From Schoenoplectus triqueter (lineage: Eukaryota > Streptophyta > Magnoliopsida > Poales > Cyperaceae), in the NCBI GenBank assembly GCA_964058805.1, contig CAXKVV010000013.1:62001-126000 (forward strand): a stretch of DNA of 64,000 nt. Direction: 5' to 3'. The translations under genes were made by a program, and so were the position numbers. Of the stretch, positions 11,128 to 22,325 are shown piece after piece (position 1 is the first letter of the stretch; each line of letters begins with the position of its first letter). The notes below the pieces were generated by a model, which was not told the origin of the DNA, did no database searches, and saw only the letters and a program-made list of their open reading frames with translations.

Positions 11128-12949
11128 ATGGTAAGTCCTTTTGGCTATTATAATTGTTGTTGTTGTTGTTGATTGGAATAAGGCAATTAGCTGTTCCTTT
11201 TTCTATTTAGTTAGAAAAATCAAGCTTTCATGTTCTCTATTTGACACTAACTTAATGTTACATGTATGCAGGCTTATGAAGGGGATGTTATATATGAAGA
11301 GGTCAGGGACTAGCAATAACAGCTTCAAAATGTATTTCATTTATTATTATATTGTCCATTTGTTTTTTGTCTCGAATTCCTGAAATCTTGAAACTAAATC
11401 AGGAGTTCACTACAACTCATCGTGGCGTTCGTCTCCATACATGCAAATGGCTTCCAAGGAAGACAGAGTCAAAAGCCCTCCTCTTTCTTTGTCATGGTAT
11501 TTTGACTATTCTTTCATTTCTTTATGTCATCTTTCTAGAGTCTTTAATTTAACAAAAAAAAAAGTTTTTAATTTCACCCTTTTCTTGGCTTGAACATTTA
11601 GGGCTCGCAGCAGAGTGCAGTGTATCTCTGAAAGGTATTGCTTTCTAGTATTTCTTTGATTTTTTGACAAATTAGTTTTTTTCTATTCATCATGTCAAAA
11701 ATTCAATGTGAATTTAGATATGGCAATTCGACTGGTACAATCTGGCTATGCAGTTTATGGAATAGACTATGAGGGTCATGGGAAATCATCTGGTAAAAGA
11801 TGTTATATTTCGAGCTTTGATTGCATCGTCTCTGACTGCTTCAATCATTTTAAGAGTGTTTGTGGTACTGCTGAATATCCTTTTTCCTGTGTTTCTGATG
11901 TCTTTTGCCTGATTATTATCAACATATTTCAACAAAAATAGAAATTTTTATTCAGAAAAGTTAGAGAACAAGAACAAGAAGAGGTTCTTATATGGAATAT
12001 CTCTGGGAGGAGCAGTAGCAATCAGCATGCATAGAAAAGATCCAAGTTACTGGAATGGTGCCATATTGATGGCCCCTCTATGCAAGGTTTTTATTCTTTT
12101 ATCCTGAATGGCAAATCAGATAAATTTTCTGTTAGTTTGTTGTTAATTGTTCGTTTCTTTCACACATGAATGATATTTTATCAGATGTTATGTGTGCCAT
12201 TAATGTTTGGAAAAATATAAAGTATAATGTGGAATACCACCTTGTTCCAAGAATTTGTGAAAATTCAAATGCACAGGGCTACTAATTACTTTCATTAATT
12301 TAAAAGTATGTTTCATGCATGGTTCAGATTGCTGATGAAATGAAACCAGGTCCTATCCTGCTAGGTGCTCTAGAAATGATTTGTCAAATTGTGCCAACAT
12401 GGAAAATTATCCCTGCTAAAGATATTCTTGACAAAGTTTGTAAAGATCCAGAACTTCGAGCGCAGGTAGTTGAGAGAAAATTTATAAATTTTTTTTATAA
12501 CAATAGGAAAATTAGTTAATATAATTCAATTGCTGTTATTGTGGAGACAACCAGATCCGATCAAATCCATACATTTACATGAAAAATATTCCACTGAAGA
12601 CTGGTCACCAGCTACTTGTTGCTGCCTCAGATATTGAGAAGAATTTACACCAGGTGGTTGTTACGTGCATACATTTCATAATTTTATTATTTATTCCCTT
12701 AATCTTTATCTTTATTAATATTCTGCAGTTTTCCAGATAACAATGCCTTTCCTGGTTTTGCATGGAGGGGATGACACCGTAACAAATCCCTCAGTAAGCA
12801 AACTGCTATATGAATCAGCTTCAAGCCATGATAAAACTCTCAAAATATACCCTGGAATGTGGCATGCACTTTTTGGTGAGGCACCGGAGGATGTCGACCT
12901 AATTTTTTTTGACACTATATCCTGGCTGGATCAAAGGGCGTCTAACTAG
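11128..12949 (+). CDS. Alpha/beta-hydrolase, monoacylglycerol lipase / caffeoylshikimate esterase type, copy 1
   Basis: Nine exons (11128-11130, 11272-11301, 11403-11496, 11602-11634, 11718-11864, 11956-12086, 12328-12465, 12555-12653, 12737-12949) join in frame to 295 aa. The first exon is only the ATG. The family (hydrolase_4/MGLL-like) cleaves monoacylglycerols, lysophospholipids or, in one clade, caffeoylshikimate in lignin synthesis; the substrate cannot be chosen here. Motifs are CHG (41-43, oxyanion region), GHGKSSG, nucleophile elbow GISLGG with Ser118, HGGDDTVTN with catalytic Asp238, and MWHAL with His268. The complete triad suggests an active enzyme. Relatives are commonly about 310-330 aa, so the N-terminus is short. 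A TATATATATA box at about 11072-11081 lies 50 bp before ATG, and conserved leader-like sequence also lies farther upstream, so the transcription start is uncertain. Copy 2 (23745-25399) has exactly the same exon lengths. Confidence 0.92.
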
Positions 12950-14851
12950 TGAAGATTGGTGTGTACAATATTGTAAATGTTTTATATGTACTATAGAAAT
13001 TGGCAGAGTTTTGTCAATCAAGCTATTTCATTCTAAAGAAAATTTACTCCGTAGAATAAAGGTATACTTATATTGGACAAATAAACTTGTAAATTCACAA
13101 ATAATAAATCTCCTTATGGAAGTTCTTTCTTTCTTTTTTTCTGTTTCTTCTTTTGAACTTGAAGACCATACAAGTAGAAATAGAATGATGTACAAAAACA
13201 TAATATATTATTAGTGAAAGTAGGGCCAAATTAAATGTCTCATTTTTTTTTCTTCCCAATAACAGTAGCATGAATGAGATGGAAATTATTTTGTTAATGA
13301 TTTCTTTTCATAACAGCTTCCCCGAAAATACACGATGAAACATTTTATTCTGCTTATTCCTAATTGATGCGTTTTGCAACTCCTTTTGCCATTATCATTC
13401 CCAAATTTGTTCTCACATTTTTAATATTTAGTAATTTATTGGCTGATATAGAGGAGTTTATGATGGAATTTGCTATCCAAATTTTATTTTGGATCAAATT
13501 CTCAATTCTCAACATCAATTTAATGAATCATCTAATTTGAATTTAAAAATATCTAATTCAATTGCTTTGTGCTTCCAGAGAAACATAACTCTATTGATCA
13601 CTGAGTTTCTTAATTTTTGTAGTGATCTTTTTCGACATCTGATGGAAAGAAAAAAAGAAATAGACAATGCTGAAAATCTGAATGATTTTCTGTTTTTTAT
13701 TTCAAAAAACTCCGAAATACTGAATTGTAATTTATATGTATCTGAATTGTACTTTATATGTATGTGTCTGTGTATACATGATTATATCTATATTTGTCAT
13801 ATATTACTTCATCAAAACTGGGCTTACGCATGTCGGTTTATTTATATTTTCTTTTGTAACAACCAATTATTATTTGTCATATTTCATTAGCTGGGTGTTG
13901 ATATAATCCGGTTTCTATTTGCCAATTGTTTAGTGGCCAACGAAATTGTCAAACAAAATTTCAACAATGAATTTTGTCAAACGTATTTCCAAAAGAAGCC
14001 AACAGTTTGAAGTAAACTTATCAAGTTCAATTTTGCTTGTACAATCTTCTCCATTCAAAAGAAAAATGGAGAGTCCATTTGATCAAAGTCATTATATGAA
14101 ATAAAATTTATAATCATTCATGTATCCTGCTATTATGATTAGTTGCGTTCACTAAGGACCGATAACTTTATAACATTAATATATAACATTATAAAATTCA
14201 GACCATCACTTAATAACAAAATTATAAATGTACATTCTACATATTAAGGACTCATTTTCATGATATATTTATTACTCGATGATATACTTAATTTGATAAC
14301 TTTAATTTAGATTTTAATCAGTTAATAGTATGTAATTTAATATATAATTATATTAAATAGATGTTCATAAATTATTAAAATTAATTTAATAATTAAATTA
14401 ATTAATTCCAACAGTTCATTCTCTCCATCTCCAAGCAAAATCTTGAGCAGCAAGAGAGATATTTTACCTAAACTGCCCTTTATAGATATTCTTTTACTGA
14501 CTTTTGGGTTTATGATATTTAAGAGTTTAATGTGTTGGCCTGTTGGGGTATGCATTCTTTTACTGATGTACATCCACTTTTCAATTATCTGTTGGGTGGC
14601 TCCAAGGACTTGTGAGCATATTCACTTTTTTTAGTGTTGCTGGTTTATGATTGCTAGAGATTAAGAAAACTATTAATTTTCGGGTTAATTAAATGGGACA
14701 ATAAAAAATATTCATTCATCTTCATCACATGAATAGATGTTGCAGGGTGGGGGCTTGGGGCATATGCATATATTTAAATAAAAACATACGGGATGTATTG
14801 ATGCCAGTAAGATGTGAGAAGACGGGTGCCAGAATGTAAGCATAGTTAATA
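12950..14851. other. 3' flank of hydrolase 1, duplicated with hydrolase 2 flank
   Basis: 12950-13455 aligns with 25400-25905, and 14415-14840 with 25920-26450. The 0.96 kb between them (13456-14414) is present only in this copy. No gene is seen; open frames near 13489 and 14443 are in AT-rich, low-complexity sequence. Confidence 0.6.
13456..14414. other. Approximately 0.96-kb insertion absent from the paralogous flank
   Basis: The paralogous site in unit 2 (near 25905-25920) runs from GAGGAGTTT directly into GTTCTCTCTATCT. Here the same flanks are separated by AT-rich sequence with no recognised ends. Element type unknown. It could also be a deletion in unit 2. Confidence 0.5.
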
Positions 14852-15264
14852 AGTCAAGTTGACTACTGAGAGAGTGTGAGCATGTGATTTTGTGTAATTT
14901 GGTGATTGGAGGAGGCAGGGGCCATGATGTGGATGCAATTCAAATCAACGCTAGTTCAAAACATATTTGGGTTGATTGGTGCAGCTTGGGTGATTTTGAT
15001 GATGGATTGATTGATATCTCTCGTGGAAGCATCATTGATATAACCATTTCAAGGTAGGCTCCATGATCTTTTCTGTTTCTCTTTTTCTTACTTTATATTA
15101 ACAATTAAATTTTACTTCTTGCATCAATTTTAAAACTCACCACTTTACAAATCCTTGAAAAATTAATCTGCGTATTTCTTACAAGGCCTTTCAGATACTA
15201 ACATTTTGAAGGTAATGAAAAAAATATTGAAAATTTCATTCCGTAGTTTTTTTATATATAATAA

Positions 15265-15440
15265 CAACAAGCCTTTAAAAAATATATTTTAACGGTTTAA
15301 ATTTCGTTTTAACTTCATCAAATTTTTTAATGTCAAGTAAAAAAATTTGTTTAAACTGCGTTAAAAAAACTCATTTAAACTGTTTTAACTTGAAATTATT
15401 ACCTTACAGTTAAGGGCATGAAACGTTTTTAAAAGCTTTG
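15265..15440 (-). repeat. AT-rich dispersed repeat, copy 2 (inverted)
   Basis: Reverse-complement relative of 6805-6980 with the same blocks (GTTAAAACAGTTTAAATGAG on the minus strand). No open frame. Confidence 0.5.
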
Positions 15441-15642
15441 AATAACAGATAGATGCGTAATTTTAGCGGTATTCAGTTGTTATTTGGACCTATTTTTCCC
15501 TGAAGAAAGAGGCTTTGCCTTCTTTTGTATGTATACAATCAGCAAACTTTATAAGGGCTTCAAGTGTGAAAACCAGCTAGTTGAGTCAGTCAAAAATAAA
15601 GAATCTTAGAACTGTGTGCTTGTTGCTATAAGTGTGAAATTA

Positions 15643-16791
15643 GGGTGTATCGACGCGATCCGACGGGTTAATCCAATCTGATTTAATATAATTCGAAGAT
15701 AAATAGGTCGGGTATGAATTTAATTTGTTTGATCTGAATCAGGTCGAGTCGGGTTCGAGTCAACCCGATCTGATTAATTATGTTTTTTAAAGTAATTTTA
15801 TGATTTAGTACTAATTAAAATTTAAATATACACTAATTATATATTAATTAAGATTAATTATAAATTAAACAAATTTATGTCTACTTCAGCTGATAATACA
15901 GAGCCATCGTTTACTAAATAATTTTGTTGTGTTCTATGATGATTTCCTGAAGTATTTACTCATATTAATTCTGAGAAAACCAAAATAATTATAGTGAAAA
16001 GGCCGATAGGTTAGGAAGATGATATTGTATAAAATTCATCAGAAAATTTTAACTTGATTTTTGCTCAATGATTTTAAATTTTATGTTGTTGCGCACGTGG
16101 TATTATTTTAAACGACAGACAAATAATGGAGAGTTTCACGCTCATAGCAAAAAATTATATTGGACGCGGTGCACCCATAAAACAATTGATGGTAAGTAAT
16201 CGGGTGAGTCAGTTTAGATTTAGATCAGGTTGGATTAAATTAGGTTAATTTGATTTTTTTTTAAAAAATTAGATCAGATCGAGTTAATATAAATACTCAT
16301 TTTATTCATATTTTAAATTAATTTCGGTTAAATTACAGATTATTTGATCCTGAATCGAATCAGATTGGATTATATCGAATTAGTTTGATTTTTTTTAAAA
16401 AAATTAAAATTAAATTTAAATCGAATTGGAAGAATTTATCAGATAGAATAACTGTCACTTTGCTCCCCACCAATCTGATTACGAATCAATCAAATCCGAC
16501 CTAGAATAATTAAATATTTAATAATTATTTTTTATATTATTTTAAGTAATTGCATATCAATTAATTTATAATTAATCTTAATTAGTATATAATTAATGTA
16601 CATTTAAACTTTAATTAGTACTAAATCATAAAATTACTTTAAAAATATAATTAACCGGGTCGAATCGGGTTAATCCAAACCCGATCCGATTCAGGTAAAA
16701 AAAGTTAGATCTATATCCAACTCATTTATTTTCAGATTATATCAGATTATCAGATCGGGTTCAAATTGGATCGGATCAATAATTGACACCC
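15643..16791. mobile_element. Non-autonomous element with about 240-bp inverted repeats
   Basis: Left arm GGGTGTATCGACGCGATCC through GATTAATTATAAATTAA pairs with the reverse complement of 16550-16791 (GGGTGTCAATTATTGATCC through the same AT-rich block including TTTTATGATTTAGTACTAAT). The arms are long and well conserved, the total is 1149 bp, and there is no coding capacity. No target duplication was found. Superfamily uncertain (long arms suggest a MULE or foldback type). Confidence 0.7.
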
Positions 16792-17153
16792 ATACATGAG
16801 GTACATGTTCAACATTTCGATACATCGGCACATTTTAGGATGGATTCAAATCCTGACCTTCTGATTAATATTTTTTTCTAAGATCCGTGTGCATTTAATA
16901 CACATCCAGCTGGAGATATTTTTTGCTTTAATGATAGATAATGGACTTGGACTTGGTAAAATAAGAAACTTGAGGCGTGTAAAAAAGAAGCTCAGGGGAC
17001 AACAATCCTCATCCTGGTGTACTTTTCTTTGATATTGATTTTTCTTGTAAATCTCTTTTTCATTTTATACTCTCTATAATATTTAACAGAAGACACAAAA
17101 TAAAACTTGAATAAAATAATTATAATTGTCAGTTTTGTATATGTTGACTTGCA

Positions 17154-17917
17154 CAGGCGGATGTAGAATTTTGATCAGGGAATCAGTAATTAGATTGTAA
17201 TAACTTATCAGATTTAAATTCATTAACTAAGCCGATACTTAATAAAAAATTAATAATTCAACATACATTCTTATCTAATAAAAACTATCAACTCAAAATA
17301 ATAAATAATCATATTGATGATGAAAATTTTACTCTATGGGACTTCAAATTTTATAACATTTGTGTTGGATTTAATTATCAGTACGCCCATTATGGGAAAC
17401 CCGAATCCAAACCCAACCCGTTATAAGATTGAATAGATGCATTGGAGAGGTGCATTGAACAGGTGCACTGGAGAGGTGCATTGAACAAGTGTATTGAGCA
17501 GATGCATTGACTTATAAATATACACTAGTATACTCTCTCTCACAGATGATCAGAAAACGAATCTGTCACTATTATCAAAGAGAGAGAGAAAGAGAAAAGA
17601 TACTTTGTTAAGACTTGAAGAATTTAGGTTGTGAAAAACGCAAGGCTTCCGGCTTCGGCTCGTGATTTCTTGTAGAATCATGATAGTGCTGTATTGGTCA
17701 GAACCGCTTCCGCACGAAGATTAACGGAGCAACTTGTAAGTTTTATCCGTTAAATATTACAATTTGTATAATTATTTCATTATCCGCGGTATTAAATATT
17801 TTTCTCAATGAAAAATAATCAGACGAGATCAAAAATTAGATCCAGAGAAGATCAAATTAATAAAATATTAGTCTAAAAACATTATTTTTCAATCCGCTCT
17901 TACTATGTCTGCATCTG
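17154..17917. mobile_element. hAT-like element, degenerate copy, interrupted by a solo LTR
   Basis: Homologous to 60283-60726: GATGTAGAATTTTGATCAGG at the left and TAATTATTTCATTATCCGCG at the right both match. Flanks TTGACTTGCA (17144-17153) and TTGGCTTGCA (17918-17927) look like a slightly diverged target duplication. The interior is split by the solo LTR at 17363-17761. Confidence 0.65.
17363..17761. mobile_element. Solo LTR, probably Ty1/Copia type
   Basis: Starts TGTTGGATTT and ends TATTACA, i.e. TG...CA. It is flanked by a perfect 5-bp duplication ATTTG at 17358-17362 and 17762-17766. The length of 399 bp, a TATAAATATA box at about 17513, and an internal array of about 13-bp GTGCATTGAACAG-like repeats just before the box (17436-17510) fit U3 enhancer repeats. 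No internal retrotransposon sequence is adjacent, so the element was reduced by LTR recombination. The flanking sequence continues as the hAT-like element, which confirms both boundaries. Confidence 0.85.
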
Positions 17918-17950
17918 TTGGCTTGCATGAACGAAATGCTTGTCGATTAT

Positions 17951-18940
17951 CAAAGTAGTTTAAGTGGTTTTAATTTTTTGGATATTTTAATATATATATT
18001 TTGTTTATGACTTTATGTCTCTTAGTATATTTTATTTAAATATTATATGGTGAATAGGATTATTGATGGTTTATTTTAAAATTTCAATGTATAAAAAATA
18101 ACAACGAGGAATCTAATTAGGAATTATTTTTTATGCACTTCAAGCTGGATAGGGATGCTTCATTTTACTCTCTTTTTTTGTCCAATTGCCTCTTTCTTGT
18201 TGTAATTTGTTTTACTATATTGGAGTTAGATTATTGTGAAAATATATGCATTTGATCATATAGAACACATCAAAAACTATACTTTGAAGTCTCCAAATTT
18301 TTTTATTTATAATTCTCATTGAATTATTCATATGAAAATCTTATGGGATATAAAAATTTTGGGTGTTTTGAGTTTTCTAAGTCACTAATTTATTTTTTGA
18401 AAAATAGTTCTAAAAATAATAACAAAATATTTAATATTTATGCTGATTTTTTAAAAATCAAAAACAGTGATTTAAAAGCTCAAAACTCTCTAAATATTTG
18501 TATCTCATAAGGTTTTCATATGAAAACTTAATGAGAACAATAAATAAAAAAAATTTAAGACTTAAAAATTTCTTTTGATGTGTTTTTAGATCGGCTGAAA
18601 TATAAAATTTTCATAATAGTCTATCTCTCATATAGTGAAAAAAATTACAACAAGAACAAGGCAATTAGACGAAAAAAGTAAATGAAGCTTCCTTGTCTAG
18701 CTTGAAATTCATAATTAAAAATAATTCCTAATTAGATTCCTTATTGTTATTTTTTTTATACATTGAAATTTTAAAATAAACCATCAATAATCCTATTCAC
18801 TATATAACAGTTATCAATTTATTTAAATAAAATATACTAAGAGACATAAAGTAATAAACAAAATATATATATTAAAATATCCAAACAATATATATATATA
18901 TTATAATATCTTAAACAATTTAGATTGATTATTTAAACCG
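17951..18940. repeat. Large palindrome, about 0.49-kb arms
   Basis: The left arm (17951-about 18430) pairs with the reverse complement of about 18450-18940. Shared blocks include ATGTCTCTTAGTATATTTTA, GGATTATTGATGGTTTATTT and GAATCTAATTAGGAATTATT. The inner third (about 18250-18600) is itself related to the foldback family at 19410-19815 and 21945-22325 (block TTTTGAGTTTTCTAAGTCAC). No target duplication or coding sequence was seen. Confidence 0.75.
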
Positions 18941-19409
18941 TCGGGATATGAAATTTGATGCCAAAGAAATAATAGTTTTTTTGCTTTGTGAAGCACCATA
19001 ATTCATATACAGAGAGAAAATGATCATTTTGAAGAAAAATCTCATATACCAGAAGCTTAAAATATTAATCTAATTAATCCACAATAATCTAGATATTGAA
19101 AACTTATTGAATACCAAATTTTACTATTTTTGGAGTTTTGTAACAATTTTTTTATTTTTGAAAGATGACAATTTTATAAGTGCGGATATCATTCTTTTAT
19201 TATTATTTTTAGGACATTTTTAAAAATTCAAAAAAAAATAGTTAGAAAGTTTCAAATGTAATTAAATTTAGTATTCAATAATATTTAAATATGTAGTTTG
19301 TGTTGGATGAATTAGATTTACAATTTGAAATTTGGTTTTGTGAGATTTTTTAGGCCGAAGCAAAATGCTTCTTTGCTTCACGAAGCATTGTAAGATCTTT
19401 CTATATATA

Positions 19410-19815
19410 TAGTGTGTGTGAGAGTTTAAGCTCATAGAGATCTTCTATGAGATTAACTAAAAAAATATATTAAATTATCTTTAAACTTGTATTTATCATG
19501 CTTATTAAATTATTCAAACGAAAATCCTATAGATATAAAAATTTGAGATGTTTTGAGTTTTATAAGTCATTATTTTTAATTTTTGAAAATGAAATATAAT
19601 ATTAAATATTTTTTATTATTTTTAGAGCTAAGTTTTCAGAAATTAAAAATAGTGATATAGAAAACTCAAAACACTCTATTTTTTATATCCCGTAAGATTT
19701 TGAAATGAAGAATTTAACAAGCATGTAAATAAAAATTTAAAAATAATTTTGATGTACTTTTTGTGTTAATCTCACATAAGACCTCTGTGAGCTAAAACTC
19801 ACGCTATCTTTACTA
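19410..19815. repeat. Foldback element, copy 2
   Basis: Arms beginning TGTGAGAGTTTAAGCTCA at the left and CGTGAGTTTTAGCTCACA read from the right continue through TATAAAAATTTGAGATGTTT-type sequence. Bounded by AT microsatellites. Related to the core of the 17951-18940 palindrome and to 21945-22325. Confidence 0.65.
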
Positions 19816-19857
19816 TATATATATATATATATAGTTATGCTAGGATTAGTCGCACTG

Positions 19858-20186
19858 ATTTTGTATTTCACGTTATATCTTTCATTTTCAAATTTAAAAT
19901 ATCAATCCAACCGTTCAAAGTATTCTTCATACTAAAATATATTTGAAGACCATATCTTATAATATTTGGAAAAATATTTTCTATTTTTTAGGGCTAGAAA
20001 ATTATTTTTATTGAAAATCATAAACTCAATGTATTTTCCACCACAAAAAATTTTAAAAAATATATAAATTTTAATTTTCATATATTTTAATATGAAGAAT
20101 ACTTTAAACAGTTGGATCGATATTTTAAATTCGAATATGAAAGATATGACGTAAAATATAAAAGTATTTTGTACTTTAATGTACAA
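19858..20186. repeat. Foldback element of a different family
   Basis: The left arm with CGTTATATCTTTCATTTTC, CAATCCAACCGTTCAAAG and TATTCTTCATA pairs with the reverse complement of about 20090-20180. The arms are about 85 bp around an AT-rich loop. The open frame in the loop is low-complexity Phe/Ile/Lys and not credited. Confidence 0.6.
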
Positions 20187-20439
20187 AAGCGTTTTAGTAA
20201 AAAAATTTAAAAAATATATAAAATTTGATCTCAAAAGATATTTTATCATGTTCAACGGTTTTGATATGAAAAAATGATATAAATATATTACGTGTGAATA
20301 AAAAATCGAAGAACTTTTTTTTTTTGGAGATTTCTATAGAGAAGCAGCTAATTGCCGCTTTATATATATTATATATAAATATATGACATCGAGATAATTA
20401 TTAGATACCCAATGCAGTAATGCTCTTGATGCTCCTCTA

Positions 20440-20745
20440 TTTCCTCATTGTCACCGCATGGACACCCAAAATGCGGCCCAATTGTGACCCTCTATGCAGG
20501 TTCAACCCCTGCCATTTTTATCTCAAGCGGTAACCTGCAGGCTTATCGAACCATAGTTTGTAAGGGCCAGGCCTTTGCATTCCGGCCGCCTCCACTTGGC
20601 ACATTTCGTTCTCTCTCAGCAAACCACCACACCGTAAACTTGGCTAGTTATAACCCCCAATGGAAGCTCCTTCGCCATACGTTGCATCACTTTCCTTCTC
20701 CGTTGCACTCCGTCGATCACTTGACATGCTCATTGAGCAACTAAT
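20440..20745 (+). pseudogene. Cytochrome P450 fragment (CYP89-like)
   Basis: The frame from about 20470 reads CGPIVTLYAGSTPAIFISSG, then GQAFAFRPPPLGTFRSLSAN and LASYNPQWKLLRHTL. This matches the N-terminal third of plant class II P450s, best recalled as CYP89-like: K/YGPI.TL..GS.PAIFI, FA.RPP, YGP.WR.LRR. After about 20685 the reading frame must shift to continue (RRSLDMLIEQL in another frame), and the sequence then stops. The haem-binding Cys region, I-helix and ExxR are absent. It lies inside the enlarged intron of the pectate lyase pseudogene, directly before exon 3 remnants, so it was probably brought in by a mobile element. Confidence 0.75.
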
Positions 20746-21513
20746 TGTTAAATGTAGTTTTTATTATACTATTATACTTTCATTGAAACTTAGAATTGTT
20801 TCAAATGTGTCATTTCGCAAAGCACAACAAGACAATTCTCATTGGATCAAGTTATCGTCACTACAATACATAATTTTATCTTTGATGGTACGTGTCATGG
20901 ACATACACGTGTCAGATTTGAAAAAATGCACCTTTACAACAATTACACCCGAGATTGGGTGCTATTATTTTTGGATAATAACAGGGTTATATTTTTAATT
21001 TTAAAAATATATAAAAATATCTTACAAATAGAAAAAAATTAGATATTTTTTTATTTATAGATAGTCTGTCAAATTTTACGTAGTTTTATTAAAGTTTGAT
21101 AGGCCATTAAAGATCGTTAATTTAAAATCGTTGCTAATATTAGTAAAAGATCATTAAATTTGATAATCTTTAATGAACTACCAAACATTAATGAAATCAG
21201 ATGAAATTTCATAAGTTATGAATCTACAATTAAAAAATATATCTATCAACTTTTTTCTATTTTTAAATTTTATTGTTATTTTTTAAATTTAAAAGTAGAT
21301 CCTACCAGAATAGTAGCAGATTTGGATCCGCGTATACGCCATTTCCGCTTGCCAACATGTTACGTTTTTCGCCACACCCACGATCATCTATAAATTCTAA
21401 TTTCTTTTAGTAAATTTTAATTATTGAATTATTAAATTTTTCATATCATAAAATAACTTTTTTTGTCTTTTGGAAAATATACCATATTATGCAATATCTA
21501 CGAGGTGGGAGAG

Positions 21514-21727
21514 GGGTCGGGTAGGTTCGCAATCCTTCGAATCAAAAAGTTAGCTCGAAAGGTTCTCGAACCGTTGATTTTATATTAAGATTTATACTTT
21601 AACAGACCCTGAGTTCTGATATTCACACTTTCAATGATCATTACAAATTTCGATGTAAAATTAATGGTCCAAAAACCTTTCGAACTATTTTTTTAGTTCG
21701 AAGGGGTGCGAACATACCCGAGCGCGC
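21514..21727. mobile_element. MULE-like foldback MITE, copy 2, inside pectate lyase exon 4 remnant
   Basis: Same family as 236-444: arms with GGGTCGGGTAGGTTCGC and, from the right, CTCGGGTATGTTCGC, each followed by CTTCGAA and TTAATTTTACATCGA-type sequence. Flanked by perfect TGGGAGAG at 21506-21513 and 21728-21735. The flanks join to the exon 4 sequence GAGGTGGGAGAG-AGGAAATTGG, matching GAGGCGGGAGAGAAGAAATT in the intact gene, so the insertion site is precisely defined. Confidence 0.85.
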
Positions 21728-21944
21728 TGGGAGAGAGGAAATTGGTCTTTATGCATCTAATTGAACACGTATATTTTTATTTATTTTTTTACTTTCGCAT
21801 CCTTTACATTATAAATAACGAGTTATGATACATACAGTGACTTCCGCTTGCCAACATGGCATATATCTTTTTTTTTAAGATTCGAGATTTTAAATAGCAC
21901 ATACCGTATACAACTATACAAGTACATTTAGTACATTTAATATA

Positions 21945-22325
21945 TATAAAGTAAAATATCGTGAATTTAACTCAAAAAATATATCAAATTATCTCAAAAT
22001 TTTTAATTTATCATTCTCATTAAATTTTTTTTATGAAAATCTATTGGGATGCAAAAATTTGGAGTGTTTTGAGTTTTTTAAATCACGGTTTTTATTTTTA
22101 AAAATTAGCTCTAAAAAAATAATAATATATTTAATATTTGAACATCATTTTTAAAAATTAAAAACAATGACTTAAAAAACTCAAAACACTTCAAATTTTT
22201 ACATCCCACGAGATTTTCATATAAATAATTTAATGAAAATGATAAATTAAAATTTCAAGATGATTTGATATATTTTTTGAGTTAAGCTCACGGAAGAGCT
22301 CCGTGAACTTAAACTCACGATATAT
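21945..22325. repeat. Foldback element, copy 3
   Basis: The left arm (TCGTGAATTTAACTCAAAA, then TTTGGAGTGTTTTGAGTTTT) pairs with the right arm read in reverse (TCGTGAGTTTAAGTTCACGG, then TTTGAAGTGTTTTGAGTTTT). Same family as 19410-19815. An AT microsatellite follows at 22337-22353. Confidence 0.65.

Noticed and set aside
18975..19392. Possible foldback around GCTTTGTGAAGCA and GCTTCACGAAGC
   Set aside because: The matching part is only about 15 bp and self-complementary, so a pairing of two arms is not supported.
19932..20255. 107-codon open frame on the minus strand
   Set aside because: Low-complexity Phe/Ile/Lys composition within the loop and arms of a foldback element.
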